From JBHENW01 sp046261875 (GTDB lineage Bacteria > Acidobacteriota > Thermoanaerobaculia > UBA5066 > Gp7-AA6), in assembly GCA_046261875.1 (NCBI GenBank), contig JBHENW010000024.1:1-64000 (forward strand): a DNA stretch of 64,000 nt, in the 5' to 3' direction. The notes beneath the pieces are model-generated. The model saw only the letters and a program-made list of their open reading frames with translations. It did no database searches and was not told the DNA's origin. Shown in pieces: positions 7,752-18,181 of the stretch; the stretch's first letter is position 1, and the number at the start of each line of letters is the position of its first letter. Made by a program: the position numbers and the translations under genes.

Positions 7752-10700
7752 TCATGAGGCGGCCCCGGGCAGCCCGGCTGTCTCGGGCTGAGCGCCCAGG
7801 GTCACGACGACCTGGTGCTCGACGCCGTCGTCGGCGAGCGGTATGGCGCCGTCCCGCGACGGCGTGGGGGAGCCGTCCACCTCGACGCGGGCGATGCCTC
7901 GCGTGACGCCGTGCGGGTTCTGCACTCGGACCCGGTACCGCGCCGAGTGGTACTGGAACGTCAGTTCGAATCCGGGCCAGGCCCGCGGGATGCACGGATC
8001 GAGCTGGAGCGTCGAGCCCCGCAGGCGAAAACCGAGGATCCACTCGAGGCCGGCGCGGTACATCCAGCCGGAGGAGCCGGTGTACCAGGTCCACCCGCCC
8101 CGTCCGACGTGCGGAAACTCGGCGTAGATGTCGGCTGCGGCGACGTAGGGCTCGACTTTGTACCGATAGAGCCCCGCGCGGGTGCTCGCGTGATTGATCG
8201 GGTTCAAGATCCCGAAGAGCTCGCCCACCTTGTCGCCCTCGCCGAGCGCCGCGAAGGCGATGACGGCCCAGAGCGCCGCGTGCGTGTACTGGCCCCCGTT
8301 CTCGCGGACGCCCGGCAGGTATCCCTTGATGTAACCCGGATCGAGCGGGCTGCGGTCGAACGGCGGCGTGAAGAGGAGCACGAGCCCGTCGCCGCGCCGC
8401 ACGAGGTACTCCTCCAGCGCCGCCATCGCCCGCTGCCGCCGCGCGGGATCCGCGGCGCCCGAGATCACGCCCCAGGACTGCGCGATCGAGTCGATGCGGC
8501 ACTCCGTGTTCGAAGCCGAGCCGAGCGGCGTGCCGTCGTCGAAATAGGCCCTCCGGTACCAGTCGCCGTCCCACGCCTCCCGCTCGAGGGCGACCTTGAG
8601 GAAGTCCACGTGTTGCCGCCAGCGCTCGGCCCGGTCGCGATCGCCCCGCGCCTCCGCGAGCTTCGCGAGCTCCCAGAGGTTGGCGTGGAGGAACCAGGCC
8701 ATCCAGACGCTCTCACCCCGTCCCTGGTGGCCGACCCGGTTCATCCCGTCGTTCCAGTCTCCCGCGCCCATGAGCGGCAGTCCGTGCGGGCCCACCTCGA
8801 GGCGCGCGTCGAGCGTCCGGGCGCAGTGCTCGTAGAGGGTGGCCGTCTCCTTCGAGACGGACGGGGCGAAATAGGCCTCGTGATGGTCCTTCTCCAGCGG
8901 AGGCCCTTCGAGAAACGGGATTAGCTCGTCCAGCACCGCGGCGTCGCCCGTCACTTCGATGTAGTGCGTCACGGCGTAAGGGAGCCAGAGGAGGTCGTCG
9001 GAGATGCGCGTCCGCACCCCCTTTCCGGAGGGGGGGTGCCACCAATGCTGCACGTCCCCTTCGCGGAATTGCCGCGCCGCCGCGCGCAGCAGGTGCTCGC
9101 GCGCGATCTCGCGGCGGGCGACCGTCAGCGCCATGACGTCCTGCAGCTGGTCCCGGAAGCCGTACGCGCCTCCGGCCTGGTAGAACGCCGAGCGAGCCCA
9201 GATGCGGCAGGCCAGGGCCTGATAGAGGAGCCAGCGGTTCAGCATGAGATCCATGGAGCGATCCGGAGTCCGCACCTGGACCGTGCCGAGGAGCACGTCC
9301 CAGAGGGCGCGCACCTTCTCGAGCGACTCCGAGGAATTCTGGGAGCGGAGCTGCTGGACGACCGCCCTCGCCGATTCCGCGTCCCGCGCCTGCCCGATCG
9401 CAAAGACGACTTCGATCTCCGCGCCGGCCGGCAGCCGGACGGGCTGCTGTAGCGCGGCGCAGGGATCGAAGCCGGCGCCGATCCTCCCAGAGAGCTCCTT
9501 GCCCCGCGCGAGCGCCGCGGGGCGGTCGAGCGTCCCGTTGCGCCCGAGAAACTCCGTCCGGTCCGCGGTCCAGGCCGTCTGCCGTCCCGCCAGATCCGCA
9601 AAGGCCACGCGCCCCCGAAATTCTTCGTTCCACGGATTCCTCGCGAAGAGGGCGCCCGTCTGGCGGTCCAGCTCCGTGACGAGATACGGCGCCGAGCCGC
9701 TTCGGGCAGACCCGAGCACCCACTCGACGTAGCCCGTCACGGTCAGCCGGCGGAAACGATCCGAGCGGTTGCGCAGTCTGAGCCGCGAGACCTTCGCCGG
9801 GACGTCGGTCGGCACGAAGAGGGTCAGCTCGAGTGCGATGCCGTGGCTCTCGTGCTCGAACACGGTGTAGCCCTGTCCGTGCCGGATCACGTAAGGCCAT
9901 TCCTCGCGGATGGGCAGGGGCGTCGGCCCCCAGATCTCGCCGCTCTCCTCGTCGCGGACGAAGAGCGCGTCTCCGGGAGGATCGGAGACGGAATCGTTCG
10001 ACCATGGCGTCAGCTGGTTCAGGCGGCTGTTCTCGGCCCAGATGAATCCGGAACCCGACTCGGACACCTGGAAGCCGAACTCCGGGGTCGTGATGACGTT
10101 GATCCATGGAGTCGGCGTCCACTGGCCTTCCCCGAGCACGGTGACGTACTCGCGACCTTCGGCTTCGAAGCCCCCCAGGCCGTTGAAGAACTCGAGCATG
10201 AGCCGCGGCGGCGGGACTTCGGCGGGCGGCTGCACCGGCGCGACCGGCCGCGCCGGCGTCGTCGCGGGCGGCTGGGCCCGCATGAGGCGGACGACCTGCT
10301 CCGCGAGGGCGCCGTGTCGCGAGAGCAGGATGGCGCGGGACGCCGCGCGCAGGAGATCGCGGCTCTCGGGATCGAGCGACTCGCCCTTGAGGACGAAGAT
10401 GCCGCCGCGGCCAGGATGCGGGTCTTGCCCGGCCGCCGCCTGCGCCGCCCGGACGAGCGATTCGATCGCGCCCTGGAGGTCGCCCGCGTAAGAGTGCGCC
10501 TGCTCGTTGACGATCACCAGATCGACCACGAGCCCTTTGAGGCGCCAGTAGTGATGCGCGCGGAGGAGCTGCCGGACGATCTCACGATCCTCGCTGTGGT
10601 CGATGCGCAGGAGCACGATCGGCGCGTCCCCCGAGATGCCGTGCCCCCAGAGCGCCGAGGCGCCCCGCGTGTTGCGCTGGAGCAGCTCCGGCGAGGCGCG

Positions 10701-13700
10701 CAGCGTCGGATCGAAGTAGAGGACCCGGGTGGCGAGCCGCTGGAAGAGATGCGCCTCGTCCCCGCTGATCCCGAGATGCCGGAGCTGGACCTGCGCCTGG
10801 GTCCAGGCGAGCGTCGCGGTGCGCTCGAAGGCGGCGGTATCCCGGTACTTGTCCGCGGCCCCGACGAGCGCCTCGCGGTCCTTGCCGGCGAGGGTCGTGA
10901 AGGTGATGCGCGCGGTAGCGCCCGGAGCCAGCCGCACGCGCCGGTGGATGCTGAAGATCGGGTCGAGCACCGGGCCGGCCGTGTTGGACAGGGGATGGCC
11001 GTCGTGGACGGCCGCCGGGTTGCGGATCGTCCGGCCCCTGCCGAGGAAGCGCGCCCGATCCGTCTCGTACTGCGGCGCCCCGACGCTCTCCCCTTCGACG
11101 CTCACGACGTGCGCAGCCCAGATGCGCTCCTCCTCCTGGGAGCGCGGGCGTCGCGTCGCGAGGAGGCCGTCGAGCCGCGGGACGTACTCGGTCTGCACGA
11201 AGAGGTTCGAGAACGCCGGGTGGGAGAGGTCGGCAGCAGCGGGCGCCAGCACGATCTCCGCATAAGAGGTCACCTCGATCTCCCGCGGGCGCACGCCGAG
11301 GTTGGTCAGGGAGACCTGCCGCAGCTCGGCGTCGTCCTCGGGGGAGACGAGGACCTCGAGCATCGTGGCGATCGTGCCGTCGCGCCGGCGGATCTCCGCG
11401 CGGTCTTCGGAATAGGCCACCTCGTAACTGTCGGCTTCCCGGCCGGCGGGCTGATACCCGGCCGACCAGACCTCCCCGCTCGCCGCGTCGCGCAGGAAGA
11501 CGTAGCTGCCCCACGCGTCGCGCGTGACGTCCTCCCGCCAGCGGGTGACGTCCAGGCCCCCCCAGCGGCTGAACCCCGAGCCCGCGGCGGTGATCATGAC
11601 GGCGTATCTCCCGTTGGAGAGCAGGTGGGCGCGCGGGGTCGGATCGTGCGGCGACCGGAAGCTGCGCAGGACGGGCGGGATGAAATCGCGCACGTGCAGG
11701 TGCGTCTGCACTTCCTCTGCCCGGGGCCGGGCCACGGCGACGCCCCGCGGAGTCCGCTCCTGCAGGAGGAGCTCGGCGGACCGCACGACCGCATGGGCGT
11801 GGAAACGTTCGCGCATGATTCCCGACCGCAGGACGTTGGCGAGCGCCACGATCGTCATTCCCTGGTGGTGGGCCATGTGGGCGCGCACGACCGTGACCCG
11901 TTGCCCTTCCTGAACGCGGGCCGCCGTGAAGTCGAGGGCTTCGTAGAAGCCGTACGGACCCGCCGCCCCGGCTCTCGCCAGGCGGCGGAAGTTTTCGACG
12001 GACTCCGCCGGCGCGATCATCGCCGCGAGCGCCGTGGCATAAGGCGCCACGACGAGGTCTTCGGAGAGGCCGCGCTTCAGCCCGAGCCCGGAAACACCGA
12101 AGTTCGAATACTGGTAGGTCAGCTCGATGTCCCGGGCGCCGTAGGCGGACTCGGAAACTCCCCAGGGGACGCCCCGCTCGGCGCCGTACCGGATCTGGCG
12201 GTGGACGATCAGCCGCGCGCTCTGTTCGAGCAGGCTCCCCGACGGCGACCGCAGAACGAGCTCGGGCATGAGGTACTCGAACATCGACCCGGACCAGGAG
12301 ACCAGCGCCGAGCCGCGTCCCACGGGAGTCAGGGCGCGTCCCAGACGGAACCAGTGGGTCACCGGGACTTCGCCGAAAGCGACGGCGAGGAAGCTCGTGA
12401 GGCGGGCTTCCGAGGCGAGCATGTCGTAGTACCCGGAGTCCAGCCGCCCATCGGAAGGCCGATAACCGATCGAAAAGAGCTTTCGCGTCGGATCGTAGAG
12501 GAATCCGAACTCCATGACGTCGGCCATCTCCCGTACCGTGCGCGCGATGGTCTGGAGCCGCCGGGCCAGCCCGGCGCCCGCCTCGGCTCTGCGGCGCAGA
12601 CCGGCGAGGATCTGCCGCACGGTCTCCGGGGTCCCCGCCGGAGAGCCCTCGACGGGGATCCTTTCCAGCGCGTCCGCCGCCTCGGCGAAGGTCTCCGGCG
12701 CTTCGGCAATCGGTGGAAGAGAAGCCTCCAGAGGCTCGAGCCGCGCTCGGATCTCCTCGGGGAAGGCCGGGGGGGAGAAAGCGCCCGTCTCCACCCACGC
12801 GGCGGACAGGAACAGGTCGCGTCGATGGCTTTCGATCCCGTCCCGGACCGCGCCCGACCAGAAAACGACTTCGGTCCATGCGGGGCCCTCCTCTTCGGCG
12901 AGGGCCTGGGAGGCGTCCACGAGAACCGCGGCGCGCGCGGCGAGATCGCCCAGGCGCCCGCGCCACTCCGCCGGGCTCCGCGGGAGGACATGCGCCATCT
13001 CCTCGATCTCCTCGAGAACGCGCTCGAGCTCGCGGGTCGTGCCGGCGCGGCCTCGCCGCTCACCGCGCGCTTCTTCGAATGCTTCGCGGGCGAGATGCAA
13101 CGCATCGCCGATGCCCGCCAGTGCCTGCTCGCCCAGAGCGGGCTCCCGAAGCTGCTCGATGCACGCTTCCTGCAGCGCCAGCAGGTGCCCGGCGAGGTTC
13201 CCGCTGTCCACAGTGGACACGTACCGTGGCTCCAGCGCCGCCAGCCGTTCCGTGTCGTACCAGTTGTAGAAGTGGCCGCGGTAGCGCTCGAGCCGGCCCA
13301 TGCTGGCGAGCGTCGCTTCGAGCCGCTCGACGAGCTCGAGCGTCCCGATCCACCCCAGGTCGTGGGCAGCCGCGGCCGACAGCAGATAGAGGCCCATGTT
13401 CGTCGGGGAGGTGCGGTGGGCCACGACCGGTTTGGGATCCTGCTGGTAGTTGTCGGGCGGCAGCTGGTTGTCCAACGGCGTGACGAAGGTCTCGAAGTAG
13501 CGCCAGGTCTGCCGCGCGATCCGCCGCAGGTACAGCTCCCCGGCGGGGGTCAGGCCGGGGGCATCGGCGTCTCGGGGCGGCAGGCTGATGGCCCGAGCCA
13601 CCGCCGGAGAGGCCGCCCACAGGAGGAGGAAAGGCGCCGCCAGGTCGAAGGCCAGGGGGCGCCAGATCGCGACGGCTGCCCCGAGGGCAAGGGCGATGAG

Positions 13701-16532
13701 GGGCGCGGGGACCATGCGGCGGTAGAAGCCGCTCAGCTTCAGGTCCAGCCCGCTCTGCGCCTGCGCCGCGGTCACCCATTCGAGCAGGCGCCGCCGCGCG
13801 ATCAAGCGGGCGAATGTGCGCACGGCGGCGTCCGTCATGAGGTACGCCTGGTACGCGAGCAGCGTCAGGTTGATCGCCGCCTGTGAGACCGCCAGCGTCA
13901 CGTCCCTGCCGAGCCCCGCGACGAAGCTTCGCTTGGAAATCCCGAGCCGGCTTGGTAAGAGCGACGCGATCAGGTGGAGCGCGCTCGGTCCCGCAATCGT
14001 GGCGACGATGAAAGAGGCCCACAGCTCCGGCGAGCCGCCCGGCAGGAGCCAGCTCGCGGCGAACGTCAGCACCGCGGCCGGCGCCGACAGCGTCCGGCGC
14101 AGGTTGTCGGCCATCTTCCACCGCGCGATGGCCGTGATGCCGCGGCGCCGACGGCCCTTCGCGTCGCGCGCGATGCCCAGGATCCATGGGAGGAGCTGCC
14201 AGTCCCCGCGCGCCCACCGGTGCTGGCGGGCGGCGGCGACTTCGTAATGGCCCGGAAAGCTCTCGAAGAGCTCCAGGTCGGATACGAGACCGGCCCGGGC
14301 GAAGAGACCTTCGAAGAGGTCGTGGGAGAGGAGGGAGTTCTCCGGCACACGGCGCGCGAGGGCCGTCTCGAACGCGTCCACCTCGTAGAGTCCTTTTCCT
14401 GTGTAGATGCCTTCCCCGAACAGGTCCTGGTAGACGTCGGAGGTCGCGAACGCGTACGGGTCGATACCCTGCGGCCCAGAAAACACACGCTGGTGCACCG
14501 TGCCGGGCCCGTGGAACGGAAGGGTCGTCGTCACGCGCGGCTGCAGCACGGCGTGCCCCTCGACGATGCGGTCCGCCGCCGGGTCGAAGACGGGGCGGTT
14601 CAAGGGGTGCGCGATCGTCCCGACGAGCCGGCGCGCGACCCCGCGGTTCAACCGCGTGTCGGCGTCCAGCGTGATGACGAAACGGACCCCGGGGGGAGGC
14701 GGCCCCGGTGACAGGAACGTCGTGTCCCGGGCGCCGCGCAGCCACCGATTGAGCTCGTGGAGCTTGCCGCGCTTGCGTTCCCAGCCGATCCACGACTTCT
14801 CCGACGCGTTCCAGACGCGGTGGCGATGGAGGAGAAGGAATCGCGGCCCCCCACCTTGCGGGGGGGCCGGGTGGCGCGCGTTCAGCTCGGCGATCGCGGC
14901 GCGGGCGACCGCCAGCAGGAGCTCGTCCTCCGGTAGCGATTCCGACGGCGCGTCGACCCAGTCGGTCAGCAGCGCGAAGCGGATCGCCCCGTCGTCGTTG
15001 GCGAGGGCGTGGACCTCGAGGCGTCCGATGAGCGCGCGGATGTCCTCCTCGTCGGTCAAGAGAGCGGGCACCGCGACCAGCGTCGCGAGCTCCGGTGGCA
15101 CCCCGTGCGCGAGCTCCAGCTTGGGAAGGCGCCTCGGCCCGATCAGATCGGTGACGTCCCGGTTCACGACGGCCGTTGCCAGGTCGGAGGCCGGGACGAG
15201 CGCGAAGAGAGCGATCAGGAGGAGCGGGAGCCCCGTCATGCCGGTCGCGGCCGCGAGAACGACCGGCAGGGCGATGAGCGCGGCCGTCAGCACGAACACG
15301 CTCGTGACGTATCCGGGCGTGGCGAAGGCGACGAAGGCGCGCCGGAGCCAGCGCGCGGGCGGAACGCGGTACCCGAGCTCCTTCTCGAACGCCTCGCGCC
15401 CACGGGAGATCAGGTAGAAGCCGGGATCCGAGCTTCGCGCGTCCCCGCCGGCCGCGGCTCCCTCCGCCGCGGCCTCCCGGCCCTTCTCGGCGGCCCGCCG
15501 CGCGACCTCGAGCTCCGCGAGCCGGGAGCCCCGCGCCAGCTCCTCGACGGCGTGGCGATACCGGTCGCGCGTGGCGAAGTCCATTGCCGCCACGAGGGTT
15601 CCCTCGCGCAGCGCCGCTTCCACGAGGCTGACCTCCTCGAAGAAGGTCTCCCAGTCCGTCGAGGAGAGAAGGCGCATGCTCGTGATGACGTTGCGCACCG
15701 TCACGTGCGACGCGACCTGCTCCTGGTGCTCCTGCCGGACGAACTCCTCCGGCGTCGTGCCCTGCGCCGCGAGCCTCTCGTTCAGCCACGACGCGGCGGG
15801 GGTCGAGGCCGGGTCCCGGTCGCGGAGACGCTCGGCGAGTTGAACGGCGAAGGCGGTGGAGAGCGTCCCGGATTCGAGCTCGCGGAGCGCTTCGCGCGGC
15901 TTCTCGCCCGGGCCTCCGACCCCGAGGAGCACGTCGGCGAGCCGGTCGGCGCGCTCCCGGTCCGCTCGCCGCTGCACGATGTATTCGACGAGGCGGCGCA
16001 GGTTCTCGACGAGCACGAGTCGCAGCGAGATCGCGATCGCCCACAGCTCGCCGATGGTCAGCGGCTGCACGCGCTGGTACGCCGTCACGAATCGGCGCAG
16101 CGCCTCCGCCTCGAATCGGCTGTCCGTGTGCTCGACGAACGCCCAGGCGATCCCGAGCACGCGGGGATACCCGGCGAGGGGCCCGTCCGCGAGCTTGGGC
16201 AGCTCGCGGTAATAGCTCGGCGGGAGATCTTCGCGGATCTCGCGCAGCTGCTCTTCCACGATGTGGAAGTTGTCCACGAGCCATTCCGCCGCCGGGGAGA
16301 TCGCGCGCTCCTCCCGGATCGCCTGGCCGATCGCCCGGTAGGAAGCGAGCAGGACGCGGTGGTTCTCGCGCAGCCGGGGGAGCAGCCGGCTCCCGCGGCG
16401 CTTGCCGGGCAGCACGCGATGGGTCGCGGCGAGCGATTCGGCGAACTCCTCGAGCCGCTCGAGAGAGAACAGCTCCCCGCGGATGGGCAGGTCGGCGGGA
16501 TGGGCGGAGAGAAATACCGGAGGGGCGGCCAT
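7752..16532 (-). CDS. ndvB: Cyclic beta-1,2-glucan synthase (NdvB/ChvB/Cgs family)
   Basis: A 2926-residue inner-membrane multidomain enzyme, close in length to Brucella Cgs and Agrobacterium ChvB. Order: an N-terminal helical region; a membrane cluster near residue 400; a GT84 glycosyltransferase with LDADTR near residue 620 and QHRWARGDWQ near 770; further membrane segments to about 1000; a glycoamylase-like domain starting near TNMGLYLLS (about 1045); then tandem GH94-type regions. The second of these carries GGAYGFRDQLQDV (about 2460) and the catalytic-acid motif GDWNDGMN (about 2590). Such enzymes prime, elongate, trim and cyclise periplasmic beta-1,2-glucans for osmoadaptation and host contact. 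No dedicated exporter (ndvA) is adjacent. Confidence 0.95.
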   Translation of the reverse strand: MAAPPVFLSAHPADLPIRGELFSLERLEEFAESLAATHRVLPGKRRGSRLLPRLRENHRVLLASYRAIGQAIREERAISPAAEWLVDNFHIVEEQLREIREDLPPSYYRELPKLADGPLAGYPRVLGIAWAFVEHTDSRFEAEALRRFVTAYQRVQPLTIGELWAIAISLRLVLVENLRRLVEYIVQRRADRERADRLADVLLGVGGPGEKPREALRELESGTLSTAFAVQLAERLRDRDPASTPAASWLNERLAAQGTTPEEFVRQEHQEQVASHVTVRNVITSMRLLSSTDWETFFEEVSLVEAALREGTLVAAMDFATRDRYRHAVEELARGSRLAELEVARRAAEKGREAAAEGAAAGGDARSSDPGFYLISRGREAFEKELGYRVPPARWLRRAFVAFATPGYVTSVFVLTAALIALPVVLAAATGMTGLPLLLIALFALVPASDLATAVVNRDVTDLIGPRRLPKLELAHGVPPELATLVAVPALLTDEEDIRALIGRLEVHALANDDGAIRFALLTDWVDAPSESLPEDELLLAVARAAIAELNARHPAPPQGGGPRFLLLHRHRVWNASEKSWIGWERKRGKLHELNRWLRGARDTTFLSPGPPPPGVRFVITLDADTRLNRGVARRLVGTIAHPLNRPVFDPAADRIVEGHAVLQPRVTTTLPFHGPGTVHQRVFSGPQGIDPYAFATSDVYQDLFGEGIYTGKGLYEVDAFETALARRVPENSLLSHDLFEGLFARAGLVSDLELFESFPGHYEVAAARQHRWARGDWQLLPWILGIARDAKGRRRRGITAIARWKMADNLRRTLSAPAAVLTFAASWLLPGGSPELWASFIVATIAGPSALHLIASLLPSRLGISKRSFVAGLGRDVTLAVSQAAINLTLLAYQAYLMTDAAVRTFARLIARRRLLEWVTAAQAQSGLDLKLSGFYRRMVPAPLIALALGAAVAIWRPLAFDLAAPFLLLWAASPAVARAISLPPRDADAPGLTPAGELYLRRIARQTWRYFETFVTPLDNQLPPDNYQQDPKPVVAHRTSPTNMGLYLLSAAAAHDLGWIGTLELVERLEATLASMGRLERYRGHFYNWYDTERLAALEPRYVSTVDSGNLAGHLLALQEACIEQLREPALGEQALAGIGDALHLAREAFEEARGERRGRAGTTRELERVLEEIEEMAHVLPRSPAEWRGRLGDLAARAAVLVDASQALAEEEGPAWTEVVFWSGAVRDGIESHRRDLFLSAAWVETGAFSPPAFPEEIRARLEPLEASLPPIAEAPETFAEAADALERIPVEGSPAGTPETVRQILAGLRRRAEAGAGLARRLQTIARTVREMADVMEFGFLYDPTRKLFSIGYRPSDGRLDSGYYDMLASEARLTSFLAVAFGEVPVTHWFRLGRALTPVGRGSALVSWSGSMFEYLMPELVLRSPSGSLLEQSARLIVHRQIRYGAERGVPWGVSESAYGARDIELTYQYSNFGVSGLGLKRGLSEDLVVAPYATALAAMIAPAESVENFRRLARAGAAGPYGFYEALDFTAARVQEGQRVTVVRAHMAHHQGMTIVALANVLRSGIMRERFHAHAVVRSAELLLQERTPRGVAVARPRAEEVQTHLHVRDFIPPVLRSFRSPHDPTPRAHLLSNGRYAVMITAAGSGFSRWGGLDVTRWREDVTRDAWGSYVFLRDAASGEVWSAGYQPAGREADSYEVAYSEDRAEIRRRDGTIATMLEVLVSPEDDAELRQVSLTNLGVRPREIEVTSYAEIVLAPAAADLSHPAFSNLFVQTEYVPRLDGLLATRRPRSQEEERIWAAHVVSVEGESVGAPQYETDRARFLGRGRTIRNPAAVHDGHPLSNTAGPVLDPIFSIHRRVRLAPGATARITFTTLAGKDREALVGAADKYRDTAAFERTATLAWTQAQVQLRHLGISGDEAHLFQRLATRVLYFDPTLRASPELLQRNTRGASALWGHGISGDAPIVLLRIDHSEDREIVRQLLRAHHYWRLKGLVVDLVIVNEQAHSYAGDLQGAIESLVRAAQAAAGQDPHPGRGGIFVLKGESLDPESRDLLRAASRAILLSRHGALAEQVVRLMRAQPPATTPARPVAPVQPPAEVPPPRLMLEFFNGLGGFEAEGREYVTVLGEGQWTPTPWINVITTPEFGFQVSESGSGFIWAENSRLNQLTPWSNDSVSDPPGDALFVRDEESGEIWGPTPLPIREEWPYVIRHGQGYTVFEHESHGIALELTLFVPTDVPAKVSRLRLRNRSDRFRRLTVTGYVEWVLGSARSGSAPYLVTELDRQTGALFARNPWNEEFRGRVAFADLAGRQTAWTADRTEFLGRNGTLDRPAALARGKELSGRIGAGFDPCAALQQPVRLPAGAEIEVVFAIGQARDAESARAVVQQLRSQNSSESLEKVRALWDVLLGTVQVRTPDRSMDLMLNRWLLYQALACRIWARSAFYQAGGAYGFRDQLQDVMALTVARREIAREHLLRAAARQFREGDVQHWWHPPSGKGVRTRISDDLLWLPYAVTHYIEVTGDAAVLDELIPFLEGPPLEKDHHEAYFAPSVSKETATLYEHCARTLDARLEVGPHGLPLMGAGDWNDGMNRVGHQGRGESVWMAWFLHANLWELAKLAEARGDRDRAERWRQHVDFLKVALEREAWDGDWYRRAYFDDGTPLGSASNTECRIDSIAQSWGVISGAADPARRQRAMAALEEYLVRRGDGLVLLFTPPFDRSPLDPGYIKGYLPGVRENGGQYTHAALWAVIAFAALGEGDKVGELFGILNPINHASTRAGLYRYKVEPYVAAADIYAEFPHVGRGGWTWYTGSSGWMYRAGLEWILGFRLRGSTLQLDPCIPRAWPGFELTFQYHSARYRVRVQNPHGVTRGIARVEVDGSPTPSRDGAIPLADDGVEHQVVVTLGAQPETAGLPGAAS

Positions 16533-16657
16533 CAGGATCCCGACAAAGATATGACGGGGACGAACCCCGCCCGCCCGCGCGTCATCGCAACGGGCCCGTT
16601 CCGCTCGCGGCGCGAGGGCCGCGGCCCGCTACCCGTTCGTCGCCGGTGCGACCCGGC

Positions 16658-18181
16658 TCACCGCCCCGCCGGCTCGACGCGGAAGACCCGCCCGGTCTTC
16701 GGGAACACCTTCATCGTCTTCTCGGTCGGGTTGAAGACGCCGAAGTCCAGGATGTACACGAGGCCGTCCGGGCCGATCTGGACGTCCACGGGCCTCTCGA
16801 GGCCGACCTCCAGGTCGAGACGCGAGGCCGGTTGGGGCGCGCCCGCGCCGCGGTTGCGCGCGAAGACGGTGCGGCGTCCCGTCTGCAGATCGACGGCTTC
16901 CACCTGGAAGCCCGTGCGGACGTCCGGGCGGACCGCGTCCGTCGTGGGCTTGAAGTCTCCCATCTCCGAGATCAGGAGCTGGCCCGACCAGCGGGAGAAA
17001 GGCCCCCCCGCCGGCACGACGGACATGCCGCCGAGCGCCGCGTGCGGCTCGGTGACCGTGACGAGAAGCGATTTGTCGGGTGCCGCGAGCCCGCTCGCCG
17101 CGTGGTCGAAAACGAACTCCAGGCCCGAATGTCCCGGAGCGAGGAACTGCGCGGGCGCCCGGTGCTTGGGCGCCGTGACCGGCTCGAGGGCCCCGGAGTA
17201 ATCCGGCCAGCCGTACCAGACGCCCGGCCGGACCCGATAGATCGCGTCGGGGTCATCGAGGACCGGACGCGTGCCGCGGATGTCAGCGCCATGCATCCCA
17301 ACGAGCAGCGTGCCGCGCGGGTCGAAGGCGAGCGCGACAGGGTTGCGGAATCCCCAGCCGACGAGCTCGGGCGTCGTCGCGCCGGCACGCAAACGGAAGA
17401 TCGCGCCCGTGCACGGGACTTTCCCGGCGACCTGCGTCGCCGCCGATTCTCCGTAGGCCTGGTAGGCCCCCGTCGTCGCCTTGTCGTCGTCGGGATCTGT
17501 CAGCGCGTTGTCGTCGGTGAACGTCTTACCCGTCAGAACGACGTCGCGGCAGGGGATGTCCCGCGTCTTCGGACGCTTCTTCAGCCACTTCTGGTTGACC
17601 GGATCCTGCGAGGAGACGACGCCCGAGTTGGTCGCGCTCCCGACGCCGAAGTAGAGGCTCCCCTGGCCGTCGAATGCCAGGTAGTTCACCCAATGGTCGC
17701 CGTCGCCCGGCATCCCGCGGATGACGGGCTCGGCCGCTCCACCGGAGGGACGCAGCCGGCTGATCCCCCAGGTCCCGTCCTTCTCCTCGTGCGACAGATA
17801 CAGCCAGCCGCCGCGGAACGCGAGCCCGACCGCCGTCTCGCCGGTCGGCGCTCCGGGGCCTTCCCAGCGGACCTCTTCGAGCTCGCCGTTCCCCGCGACC
17901 TTGAGAATCTTCGGCTTGAGCGTCGGGACGGCGACGCTGTGCGACTCGAGGATGTAGAGGCTGCCCTTGTCGTCCCAGGCCATCGAGCTCGGGAAGTTGA
18001 GGCCCTCGACGACCTGCACGGCGCGGTAGCCGTCCGGAACCTGGATGGCGTCGGCGGGCGCGACTTGCGCCTTGTAGCTCGCGGCCTGCTCCGCGCCGCG
18101 GGTGTCTAGCGTGCCGCCGCCGCAGCCGACCAGCGCGCCGCACGGCGCGAGGAGGAGTGCGGCCCGGAGCAGCGCTCTCAT
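16658..18181 (-). CDS. Sorbosone-dehydrogenase-like (PQQ-type sugar dehydrogenase) lipoprotein
   Basis: A 507-residue exported beta-propeller of the soluble glucose/sorbosone dehydrogenase family. The N-terminus is a lipoprotein signal with Cys in LVGCGGG. Family features include FPSSMAWDDKGSLYILES, GSATNSG, WGFRNPVALAFDPRG and the closing LDFGVFNPTEK. Two conserved Cys (RDIPCRD and KVPCTGA) may form a disulfide. The paralogue at 25952-27451 has the same layout. The ATG start at 18181 overlaps the stop of the DUF2231 gene as ATGA. The substrate and true cofactor are unknown; PQQ is assumed from family membership. Confidence 0.82.
   Translation of the reverse strand: MRALLRAALLLAPCGALVGCGGGTLDTRGAEQAASYKAQVAPADAIQVPDGYRAVQVVEGLNFPSSMAWDDKGSLYILESHSVAVPTLKPKILKVAGNGELEEVRWEGPGAPTGETAVGLAFRGGWLYLSHEEKDGTWGISRLRPSGGAAEPVIRGMPGDGDHWVNYLAFDGQGSLYFGVGSATNSGVVSSQDPVNQKWLKKRPKTRDIPCRDVVLTGKTFTDDNALTDPDDDKATTGAYQAYGESAATQVAGKVPCTGAIFRLRAGATTPELVGWGFRNPVALAFDPRGTLLVGMHGADIRGTRPVLDDPDAIYRVRPGVWYGWPDYSGALEPVTAPKHRAPAQFLAPGHSGLEFVFDHAASGLAAPDKSLLVTVTEPHAALGGMSVVPAGGPFSRWSGQLLISEMGDFKPTTDAVRPDVRTGFQVEAVDLQTGRRTVFARNRGAGAPQPASRLDLEVGLERPVDVQIGPDGLVYILDFGVFNPTEKTMKVFPKTGRVFRVEPAGR

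Noticed and set aside
9843..13886. A 1347-codon open frame on the plus strand inside the cyclic glucan synthase gene
   Set aside because: It is antisense to a recognised gene, is very rich in Arg, Gly, Asp and Glu, and has no family motif. Long shadow frames are expected in very GC-rich DNA.
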